NCBI GenBank assembly: GCA_949361645.1 | Contig: OX442418.1 | Coordinates: 7,252,876-7,316,875, forward strand | Direction: 5' to 3' | Origin: Spongilla lacustris | Lineage: Eukaryota; Porifera; Demospongiae; Spongillida; Spongillidae | Length of the DNA: 64,000 nucleotides | Shown here: positions 10,842 through 23,200 of the stretch, piece by piece | Numbering within the stretch: position 1 is the stretch's first letter | Layout: each line of letters starts with the position of its first letter | Notes under the pieces: model-generated | Databases searched by the model: none | Told to the model about the DNA's origin: nothing | What the model saw: only the letters and a program-made list of their open reading frames with translations | Position numbers and translations under genes: made by a program

Positions 10842-11297
10842 TCAGTGTTTCGTTTTCTTCTGTACCTTCACTTGATGTTTTTTCCTAGCAGGAGAGGATT
10901 GTGTAGTGTGAGGCCCTTCAAGTTCATGTTCAGAATGTGAGGCTACTGATGAACTAATTGTAACAGCCGGAGACACAGCAGTTGGTGAAGCAAACTTCAA
11001 CCTCAATTCTTCTAATTTAGACCTAACATACTTCCCTTTTTTCCGTTGCAATAAACGGATTCGCGCTATTGATGTTACTGCTATGACAGCAATCCGAAAG
11101 CGATTACTTGGGGTTGATAAAGGGTTGATCTTGGAAAGTTGTGTATCAACAGGTGCTCCCATATCTGCCAACATCATTAGAGAGGCTTGCTGCGTTTGAT
11201 AGAATGCATCCAACTGACACTGAAGATATTTCTTCTGAAATAGCAGAGATCTGCGACGCAATTCTGCTTGATGATAGTGCATGTACAACTGACAGAA
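10842..11297 (-). other. Last exon of the AKAP9-like gene: PACT centrosome-targeting domain
   Basis: This exon codes residues 3304-3454. It begins FCQLYMHYHQAELRRRS and continues LLFQKKYL, QQASLMMLADMG, then NRFRIAVIAVTSIARIRLL and a basic tail. This order (R-x-x-LxxQKKYL, S/TLxxLAxMG, RFRxAVxxVxxxxRLxxL) is the signature of the PACT domain shared by AKAP9 and pericentrin. That domain targets them to centrosomes and binds calmodulin through the RFR-containing amphipathic helix. The Ser/His-rich and Lys-rich tail after about residue 3400 is not conserved. Confidence 0.9.
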
Positions 11298-14200
11298 CTG
11301 AAAGAAATAATAAAATGTGTGGATAAACTAAATGAACACACATCAGCACTGAGAATATAATTAATGCAGCTAAATCGATAGAAAGTATCTTAATAACTAC
11401 TTAATCTCTAGATTAAGAATAATTAGTTTTAATTAATTGTTCGTGTCGAGAACAAAGTTGACCTACAACCACTGTACATGTATGTATGTACTGTACATGC
11501 TTAGCCTACCTTTTCTTCAACATCTTGAACTGAATTCCAACCACTACAATCTGCTTGTACTTTCTTGGATCCTGCTTTTTCCTGATGGTAAAAAAAAATG
11601 TTATCCTTCAACAGGACAGGCCTAAATCGATGATACTGTTCTATTGCTATGAAAACCTTACAGAATACAAATGAAATAAAATATAAACTGTACCATTGGA
11701 ATGTGTCGTCGCTGTAGCTCTGCACATTCCAGTTTCAATGACTGAAGCTCTGCATCTTTAGTCTGGAGGGCATCCTTTAAAGCACCATTAGCTTTGTGTT
11801 CCTTATCAAACAGCTGACTAAACTGTTCCATCTTCATCTTATGGTCAACCTCTTGGGCCACAATATTTGCATGTAACCTTTCCATTTCCTGCTGCCTAAC
11901 AGACAACACTTGCTGTGATTGATTAACATCCTCCCTTGCAGCAAGAAGATCTCTTTGGACAATTTCTAGCCTTTGTTGAAGATCTTCAATCTTACACATT
12001 GATTCACTAGCTGGCTTCTCTAAGGGCTGAGCATATTCAGGGTTATCCTGTGTTTCGTAACCAGGCATTGCTTGACGTGTTCTAAGTTCAGCTACAGCTT
12101 GTCTCAGTGCAGCTTCTTTGGAACAGGATGCTTTGAGCTCATGTTCAAGAGCACTGATAGTAGTTGCTGCTCTGCTTGCCAGTTCTTCTAACTCATTAAA
12201 GTTCCGGCGAGAATCGAGCACTTCTTCTTGGAGGGATTGGACTGACGATTCCAACCTTGCCCTTTCAGCTTCAAGCTCACGATGCTCTATTTCAGCTTGA
12301 TTTAAACGTAACTGTAACTGAGCTGACTTCACACCCTCAGATTCCAAAGAGTCACTGTGAGAACATAGCCAACATTAGTACTGCAGTTTCAAGAAAGTCC
12401 TGGAGCTTACCGTAACTGTAGTATTTCTTCAAGTTGATGCATGTGTGCAGAGTTTACTTCATTCACTATATGTAATTTGTACAAATGCAAAAACAGTATG
12501 AGATGAATTCTCCCCACATAATCTGCTCACATTGGTGTAAGAGTTCCTGATTTTCTAGTTTTGAAGATTCCTTTACTTGGGTCAACTGGGACTGCAAGTT
12601 AGTGATCTGTGGAATGTACAAGTAAGAAAGCCACTGATTGTGATTACACAACTTCACAAAAAAAACTAACCATATAGAAAATGAACCATAAAATTGTTAC
12701 ACTTGTGCCACATACATATACTGAAATTTTTTTTTTCTAAGATGTACAGATATTTATGGGAGAAAATCTACTTTATCCAAAACAGAAAATGTACGAATTC
12801 ATCTGAGAAGATCTAAATGTACAGGTGTACATGTACATGTGTATGTATGCATGTACAAGTATACACATGTTGCACTGTAAAAGTACATAATTCTACATGT
12901 ACTTGATGCTGTAGAATTGATTCAATTATACCACTCGAAATTCATATATATGCGATGACAAATGTTAGAATTAGGGTACTTGCAATTATTGATCAATTCA
13001 AAATTTCAAGTGCACAATGTACATGAGATTAAAAATATAATAGATTTCATTAATGATGTCAGATTGAAACATCAGTTAAAGGTTTACCTGTTCTTTCTGC
13101 TCAGAACGCATAAGGTCAAATACACGTTGCAGCTCTCTCATTTCAGCAATCAATGAGTCTCGTTCTGCACTATGCAGTTGCTGCACTTGGGCTGAGTAAC
13201 TTGACATCTAATAACACAACAAGCATAATGAATTTCAGAATGAAATATTATTATACATGTGCTCAATCCATATGGATACACATGTCTGCACACCTGCTCT
13301 TGGAAAACTCTTTGGTATTTTGCAACCAAATCTTCATCTCCTTTGTGCTCAGCAGAATGTGGTTCTTCTGTCCCTTGTGTAGCCAGCTTGCTGTGCTCAT
13401 GCTGCAAAATCTACATTTGATCCAAAGCATGCATGATAATGTTCCCTTCACAGGATGAACAATAATCACACCTTCTCTACTGTACCAATCAGCTCCTTTC
13501 TCCAATCTTCTATATCAGATGCAGTCTATTTACATGTACAGAGTGAATAAAACCCCTAAACTGATTTCTAAATGTCTAATATTTACCATCTTATTTTGCA
13601 AGTCATGCAACATGGCCTGAAGCTGCTCTATCACTGATTGTATAGATCCAGAAGGTGCTGTGTCATCTTGTACAGGCCACTGTCTGCAAACATACAACAA
13701 TACATCTTCATACATCTATATCAACAAACACAGTAAACTTACTGTCCAGTCAAACAACAAAGCTCTCTTACAGCTTCTGCTTCTGCTTCAAGAAGTGGAC
13801 CCAATTCCTGCAATACACAGACACATGTACATTTGTACGATAGATATATACATGTACATGTACACATGTAAATGATAGTGTAGAAACTCATGCAACAGAA
13901 AGTAACTGTACAGTGTGAAATGCATGCATACCATTATTTTTGACAACAATGTTTCATCAGAGAGATCTCCACCATCATCTTCAACATCTGTATATGTACA
14001 GGTATGCGTTATAAGATGTAAGTGACATGCTTGTGATAGATACAGGTACATGTATACATGTATGTGGCTGTAAACATGTAAATCGCATGAACACATGCAA
14101 ATGCAAGTTCCAATATATTCCTAGGACAGTCAAAATATTTATAAGCAAGTACATGTACCAAAGCAAACAAACTGGGCACACTCATGTCACACCTTGTATA

Positions 14201-17200
14201 GAACCTTGTATAGAACCTTGTATAGATGTATGCTGCCCATCCTGTTCAGCCGAATTTGGCGACGTTTTGTGGGAATGCATTTTGAGGAAGGCTACCTCAC
14301 CAGCATGTTGGCTAGTCAGTTCACTACGTTGTCTTTCCAAGTCCTCAGCATGCTCCAGGTTAAGCTGACTAATATGCTGGTCATGCTCTGTTGTCATATT
14401 CTGAACTACAGTATGATGCTGTATCCTCACACTAGCCAACTCTTCTGTATGAGCTTGATCCTGTACAGCCAATGCCTGTTGATGAAGAACTTTCAAATTC
14501 TCTATCTCTTTCCTGCGTTCTGCATCCAAGCTGCTTATTTCACCTCTCAACTGCAGCAACAAAACACACAATTCAAACTAAACAAAAGCATGTGATGCAG
14601 TCCCGCCCACTTTATAACACTTATTCATGGTACGGGTAACAACTATAATGAATACTTACTCTGTCATGGTCATTTTGTAGTAATTTGGAATGGGCAAATT
14701 GTTGGGCAAGTTCATGCCTAACACTTGTGAGCTGCTCCTCCAATAGTGCTACATGAAGTTGATATTTCTTATCTACATCAAGCTTCTCTTCAACTATTTT
14801 GGCCAGTTTACTATCCAAGTGTGTTTTAGTGGTGTTCACATGCTCCAATGCACAATCCTTTTCAGCGATAGTGTGAAGCAATGCCATATTCTTTTCCTGA
14901 AGACCTTCAAACTGACTAGTCAATGTAGCATGCTGCTTGTCAATCAATTTCAACACCTCACATTCTATCATTTGTAATAGTTGTGTAAATTCTTGGAACT
15001 TTGTCTTGCTTTCTGACTTGAGCATTTCCAACTGATGACTCAATAAAGATGACCTCTCTTGTAAACCTTGCAGTGCCTTCAAATAACCATCTCCCACAGC
15101 AACTAACTTCTGTCTAGCTTTGGATTCTGAACTATTTGCATCAAGACAGGCTTGTTCTGTCTCAGCCAGTTTGCACTGTAAGCAGTTCAGCTCTTTCTTA
15201 AGCTCCTGAGAGGCTTGTGTTTGCTGCTCTAATGCAGTAGAAAGAGAAACTTCCCTATCAGATAAACATGCCTCCTTTTGCATGTTGGACTTGTGCAGTG
15301 CAAGCTCATGCTCAACTGAATATAATTTATTCACCAGGGATTCCTTTTCAGCAACAAGGTTTTCTATGATTTCTTCTTTTGCTGCAAGTTGGTTTGGCAG
15401 GTCTTTGAAGTAGCTAATTTCTTGAGATTTGTTTTTAAGTTGCTGCGTATGGTCACTTATTAGCTGGTTGATTTGACCTTCCTGAGTGTGCACACTCAAT
15501 TCTAGCCTTTCTTTCACAACTCTTAGTTCAGTGTTAGCCTCTCTCAGGGCCGCACATTCTAGCTGAACTGACATACAACTATTTCTGGCATGCTCCAGCT
15601 CTTGCCCAGAGCTGACATTAAACTTTTGCCACTCTTGTTTTTCCATTTCATATGCTTGAATCTGTTTTATAGCATCATCCTTCATGGCAGACAACTCTTC
15701 TGCTAGCTGTTGTAGATCAGTTTCCTTCTTATGCAAAAGTTCATTGGCTTCTTCTAACTGCTTATTAAGGTCACCCAACGTTCTTTCATTTGATTTAAAG
15801 GCACCAAGTAAGTCCTCTACACCATCAATTAAATCACTTCCTCCATTTTCAACCTGATCAACTAACTCGTGAATTTTTGCTTCAGCTGCAGCCAATTGTT
15901 CTTGCTTATCTCTCAGGTCAGAATCCTTCTGCTGAACTTTACCACTCAATTCAGAAACTTGAACAGTGAAAGCATGATTATCACTGGCAGCTTTGTCCTC
16001 AAGTTGTTGTAGCTTTACATGACATTGAAATGCCTAATTGATTAATACATAATGGAATATATACATTGTATTGATAGGGCTCTACCTCACTTGCTGCTAC
16101 AATATAGCCCTCAATCAGATCACGAATAGAACAGTGAAGTTTGAATAGGTCACCTGTAAATAGTATGATAATTTACATGTACACTGTACATGTACCAGTA
16201 CATATGTATAATATGCTGGCATACAGCATACACACTGTACCTTGAATGTTGGATGAAGCAGCCACACCAAACTGTTGTGAAAGAATCGACTGTTCATGTG
16301 TTTGGTCTATTGGGTATACACTTAGGTTGTTGTGGGCATCACTTTCAGCTTTGTGCTGCAAAGAAAGCTCCAGCATGGGAGTTTCTGGACCCAAATCATA
16401 CTGAGATGTGCACAAAGTGTCCTCCAGTGGAATGATTGTGAGGTCATGTCCAGCTCCAGCACAGTCATCCTTCTGCACACCAGGGGCTGGCTGGGCATGA
16501 AATACCTCACCACTTAGCTGATGATTATCGTCTGATATATGAAGAGGACAAGACTCTGATTCGTCATGAATGCTAAGGTGACTCGGAAGAGTACTGGGAT
16601 GCTGACTGGCAAACCCACTATCAAATTTTGATGAGGGTGCTGGACAGTGTTCAGGTGTCAAGCATTCAGACTGATGCTCCAACTACACGTAAAGGGATAT
16701 ATATTTATGATAGAAGCAACAACTCAGAAAAAAAGCTATGGACCCAATGAATAAAGTGCATTTCATCAATTGAAGAGAATTTGGACATTAACCATTTGAT
16801 TAATTTAACCATACATGTACATACATGTAGAAGGATTGGCCAGACACAATACATTAAGGCTGTAATGAGATTACATTATTGTAGTTGGGCCAGACATCTA
16901 GATGTGTGAAATTTATTTTTGTTAGAACTACTTGTTGTTGCTGAAGTAAATTTAAGTCTAAGGAGGAGCCGGCATCATATTTGCTGCATGGAGTTTTGAG
17001 CTATTTGGGGGGTTTAAAAGCTACATGTACAGTGTAGCCCTTGAAAGTTTACCTCAAATGGGTGCTTAATCTTGGTAATGGAAAAGGCTCACTTGTTTCT
17101 TGATTTTCTAGTACCTAAAGCTAAAGCCTGTACAAGCAACATATAGTTTAGGTCATGATGTAGAGCTCTGAACAGCTTAGATTGTGACATACTGTACATA

Positions 17201-20200
17201 TTGTTATATTCTTGTTCAGTAACTACAAAATTCTAGACCTTCAGAACCCCTGATCTAGGCTCTAGCTACCTACATGTAAATAACATTCCATTGCTCCATA
17301 TGGAATTGGAGTGGAGATTTAATGTGGTAATACATGACTTAACACAAGAGCATTTTTTTTACTCTTAATTGTTCCATAATACATACATGTACATGTACAT
17401 GCATTATAACCACAATACTGTTACATGTACATGCATTATAAAGATACCAGTATACTACATGTACATGTATAAGTTTGCAAGTATGCAATGTCCTCATTAT
17501 CCACGATCTTTAAGTTGATGGCTATGTTGAATACCTTATTGCCTGTCACAAAGGCACTGCATTTTCACCTTTACAAACATATTGCTTGTTTTTAGTACAG
17601 GTTGATAAAACTGACCTAAACAAGCAAAGAGTAAAATTAAAAATGCAGTGCTTCATAACTTTGAAACGGGCAAACACTTTAAATGTATCTTTTAGAGACC
17701 ATTAAATGTAATTTATTAATGAATAGAATGATGAATTTAAAATGTTATCAAACTAATACATATAATCATCACTTGCTAACCTCCATGGTACAAGTGGTTC
17801 TCTGCAAACATGGTTGTTTTGATGTATTTGGTATTGAAGATAGACTGTGACTTAAAGTAGCAATAAGCTGAAGTGAATCGACCACCACACTATGAACAGA
17901 TGTGAGCTGTGTTGCCAACACTGCTCTACAATGGTGTATGCCATGGTACATGTATAGACATGATGAAACAACTCCAATGCAGATATACATGTACCTCTCT
18001 GCTTTAACCACTTCCAACTCATGCTGCAATAGCATAACAGTGTTTTGATCTTCCTTTAGTTGTCGTGTCAAGTGAACTTGGCCTTCTGACAGTTTAATTT
18101 CAGTCTCACGCAACTTTTCAGCCAAATGGTTACTTGATTGCTGAAGCTACATGTATAAACATACATGGTTATGCAGCCACCAACACCAACAAACACTTCA
18201 ATTACCACACAGTTACATAATACCTCTGAAATGCACACTTCTAAAGGTTATTGAAAATACATTACCTAGATTTGCATATGCTGGGCCAAACAAATACATC
18301 CAAAAAGAGATCTACACATATCTATGAAAGCATCTTACTGAACAATACCAAAGTTTAATGTACCAGTTCAGTTTCTTTTGTGAGCTGATGGAAAGCTGAT
18401 TGAAGCTGCAACTTCTCACCCTGCAACAGAAATACACTAGTAATAAGCTTACCAGCAGCATTTATTCTATCAGTACCTGTAAGCTACGTTGTGTTTGATG
18501 CAAGTAATCACTCTCAGCAATTTTAAGTTGCAAATTGTGTTCCATTTCCTGAAGTTTTTCTGACATAATTTGTTCAATTTGCGCAACTTCTTTTTTGGTT
18601 ACATCTTCGAGTTCAATGAGCTCATTTTGTTTTGCATCCAATCTTTCCTCTACGGACTTCTGTACCTGTGACTGAGCTTCACTTGCAAACAAAATTTCTG
18701 AATGCTGTTGCTTCAACGTTGAAAGCTCTGATTCTAGCTCTTTGAAGTTGGATGCAAGAACACTGTTCTCCTCTGCTTTCTTTTGAAGTAGCTCCTTAAT
18801 AGATAACAATTCATCTCTGTGTGATGCAATGAGGTGAGCAATATCTACTTCATGCTTACACTCCAATTCTCCCCTAATAATAGAGATTGCTTCTTCATGT
18901 TGGGTCTGTAAAAGGTCTTTCTCTTGATCGGCTGCATTTAATTCAGCCTGATGAACTTCCTGCAATTTTTCAGTCATTTCTCTAAACTTAACCATATGCT
19001 GTTGTGACAGCTGGATACAGGCCTGTTCTATTTCAAATTCCTTTTTTGTAGTGTAATTGTCAGCTATTTCCTTCAATTGTTTGGAGTGATCTGCCTCCAA
19101 CTGCATACGCAGTGTGTGTTCTTGTTCAGCCAAATAAACCTTGTGGTCAATTTTGAGCTGTGTGATATGACTAGTATATTCCTCTGTGATTGTTTTCTTC
19201 AATTGAAGCAGTTTAGATTCATACTCTTCCTTTAACTGTTCGGTGACATCTTCTACTTCAAAACATTTCTGGTTGAATGCAATCTGAAGTTCTTCTCTAG
19301 TCGTTTGCTTTCCTTCATTTCTCTTTGATTCAGCAATCTCCAATATTGAAGCAGTTCTTATAGCAGATTTAACGTACAATGCCGAAAGTGCTTCAACATA
19401 CCTTTCTTCCATTTCCGCTTTCATATACTCAAGCTGCTGAGAAAACTCTGAATGCATTTTAGATTCAAGCACCCAAAGGTTTAGGTTGTGCATTTTTAAA
19501 AGCCTGTCTTTCTGTTGCTTAAGCATGTTTGCAGCCTCTTCATTGGCAGTAGTAACAGTTCTGGATAAGTCCTTGCTGTGGGCAATTTTTAACATCTCAA
19601 TATCTTCTGCAAATTTAGCTTGGAGCTCCAAGCATTTCTGTTCATGGGCCTCCTTCAGAGATTGATGATTTTGAAGGGAAATGTCATTTTCAATTTCTGG
19701 AATGGTTTGCACCTCTTGACAACAATAGCTTTTATCAAGCTTTGGCTGTTGCTGCTGCTGCTGTTCAAGAGCCCACCTGAGGGATTCTAATTCCATGCAA
19801 AATGCAGCTAATTTTAACTCACATTCAGATACTGTTAACATTCTTTGCTGTTCACAATCAGCCTTCAATTGTGCAATACTTTGCTGATGTGAAATATTCA
19901 AATGTCTCATGTTGTAACTCATTTTTTGCAGCTGACTTTTCAAGTGTCTTATTTTTTTCTCTAGGAGTACCCTGTCATATGAAACATCATAATCCTGCTC
20001 CCTTTCGTAATCAGAAGACAGACTGCTACCAAGAGTCTCAAGACTCTGCTGATATTCAGCAGAAAGAACTGACATTCCAAACTCAGGCATCATGGCAGGC
20101 AATGGGGTTCCTTCGAGAGGGTCCTCACAAATGTATGCTGAAAGATTATATAAGTCTTCAGAATGGGTTTTTCTAAGCTGACCAGTTTCTGCAAAATGTT

Positions 20201-23200
20201 CAGGCATCAAGTTCCTTTGTAAAGTACATGTATCATCCAACTGTAGTGACGGTTCCGGGCAGGATGTATTGGCATCAATATGCCTACCAAGAATTGCTGC
20301 AATCTGTTGGTCATTTTCAATACTTTGTCGCTGATTGAGTAAATGCGGACTCTTACTAGGGCCTTGGGACATTTTATATTGATCAAATGTCTCATACTTT
20401 TTTCTCAGGCTTTCCAGCTCTTCCCTATAATGAGTACACAACTGTTCTAACTGCACACAAAACTGCTGCCCATTTTCATATGCAACGCTAACTTTGAAGC
20501 AATCCAGACACAATGCATACTCACTCTCCAGTCTTGCTCTTTCTATTGCAAACACTTCATGGCACATTTTCCTGTATTGAGACTGCAGCTTATCCACAAC
20601 ATCATGCATGCTTTGGTTGTACTGAGAATTCAATTTCTGGAAAAGAGACATCATATCACTCTGCTTCTCCTGCTCTAGGACCATTTTGACTGTACTGACT
20701 TCTTTCCGCCTGCGCCCATCCAATTGCTGACAGACAACTTCCAACTCTTGGCGATGGGTAACCAAGAGCTGTTCTTTCACATATTCAAGCTGTAAATTAG
20801 ACAGCAATAAAAGCACCTTAGTACTGTTACACTGTATTACTAATTATAAATGATTGCTATTTGTTGCTAATACATTCTAGCCACAATGATCTATCCAGTA
20901 GAAACGCAACAAGAAAACATTACTGTCAATGGGAAATTTAGAAGTAGACAAACAGTCTCAAAGTTAGCCAGACAACACAAACTGAGTGGTACATGTAAAC
21001 AACATTGTTCTATAGGCAACAACAATCAATCAACATATACACACATATAAAACATGAGGCAAGATGGTAGGAGTTGCAAATAAATGCGAAAGAATCATCC
21101 CATTATATGCAGCCCTTCCCTCTCCCACACCCATAGCAGGGCTTCATGGATACCTAAACTAATGTGACGAATTACTGCCATGAATGGCCCCACCCTTTCC
21201 CGTCTCCAAAACGAACTTAGTTCTCGAGCCACTGCCAACAATTGTACCCTCCACCTACACCTTTGAACATTTAATGTGTACAAAGGTTTGCTCCCAACCA
21301 TGCAAGATGGCCTTCCAGCAAGGTACATGTACAAGTAACGGGTCATATAATAAAAGGATGACTTGATGGAAGGCCATTCCGTATAGAGTTACATGCATGT
21401 CTCTCATGTAAAGATGAAAAAATATGATTGATTGATTGATTCAATACATACATGTAACACCACAGTAACATCTGTACAGGAATGGCCAACCAATACACAC
21501 TACATTGCATGCAATATGAAATGTAAATGTACATGGCTGTGCAGTACATTTAAATTGAATGCAATTCAAATAACCTCTTTCTTATGTTTCTCCTCCAATG
21601 ATAGCATGGATTCTTGATGTCGTTGAGAAAGATGTAGTTCAAGTGTTTCCAGGTCTTGACTATGGTGAGAGGCAAGCTCCTGAGTAAGTTGCTTAAGTTC
21701 CACCGAGTGTTTATGAACAAGCTGGTCATGCAGATGATCTAATTCATTAATGCACTGCTGCTTTTGTTGAACTTCTTTTTCATACTGAGTGACTTTCATA
21801 GCAATTTCTTCCTCCTTCTTCTGAATTATACCATCTTTCACTTCGATAGAGGATTTCCATTCCAAATGACGTTGATCTAGTTCTTTTTCTTTCAATCGCA
21901 ATCTTAACTCAATATCACGAAGTTCAGACTGTAGTTGGTCTTTCTGACTTTGCAGCTCCTGTTCAAACCTGCTTTTTTCAAATAACAGCTCTTCCAAGCG
22001 CTGCTTTTCTGCAAGTCTGCGCTCTAGTTCAGTGCGATGAAAATTCAAATTCCGTTCAAGATCAGCCTTTTCTTTCAGCTTCATTGTTAATGCTTCACGA
22101 GCAGTTGATAGACTTTCCTCAATACATCCCTTTTCGCCGGCCAAACCAATAAACCTATCACTCAAACCTAGTGGCTGTTTTCCAAGACCATTTTCTCCGG
22201 AGTCATCAACATCAGCACGTTTTCTACTAAGTTTGTTTTGCAATTCAGAATATGCCACTTCTCTTGCATTCAGTTGTAACAGCAGATCTTGTATCTGTTG
22301 CCCCTGCTCTAGGATTTTAAGTTCAGATTTGTTTTGCTCATCCTCAAATACAGCTTGGGATTTCTCTAATTGCTCAATCTTCAGCAACAACAGATCTCTT
22401 TCCTTACAAACAAGTTCTAATTCCTCCTCGTCATCACGAACCCCTCCATGTAATGCATTAAGAGAACAATTTTCTGTATGAACAACATCAAGGTTTCTCT
22501 GAAGATCTGCAACACTGCTACTCAATCGGTGAATTCTATCTTGGTCTTCCGAGGCTTTAAGTTTTAACCCCTCAATCTCTTTCAACAGAGCAGAGACTGC
22601 TGCTTCATGTAACTGTTGGCTAGTAGCAAGCTGATGATGAGATGCACTTAGCTCAGTTCTTATTTGCAGTAGTTCTGCATCTCTGGTACTCAACATCAAT
22701 ACAGCAGCATCATAGTCAGAATGATGCTTGACACATTCACCTTTTACTAATTCCAACTGTAAGGATACTTTATGCTCTTGTTGTGAGATTTGGAGCACTT
22801 CTTTTTTCAATGCCTCGCATTGTGCCGCCAGGTCAGTAATGACATTCTGTTTATCAGCTAGTTCTTTAGAGAGTTGGTTGATTTTTTGCTCCTTAGATTC
22901 ACATGTACTATTCATTACATCTAACTTCTGTTTGCAGTGCTCAAGTTGCTGTGTTGTTAACTGCAATGAAGACCTTGCTTCATCTGCAGAATTCATAGCA
23001 ATACTAAGATCAACTTTCAGTGTCCTAACTGCTTCTTCAAATTGCATAAGCTGTTCTGAAAGATGTTTTTTATCCTGATTAGCAGCAAGTATATTGTGCT
23101 TGGACTCCTCGAGGTTTCTTTGTGCAAACTCTAACTGAGACATAATATCCTGATTTGTAGCTTGCAATTCATCCCTTTGTTCCCGCAACTCTTCTTTGAG

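Noticed and set aside
21184..21366. Plus-strand frame in the large AKAP9-like intron 3
   Set aside because: It is short, with no recognisable domain. The local composition is a bit GC-richer and may be an old repeat.
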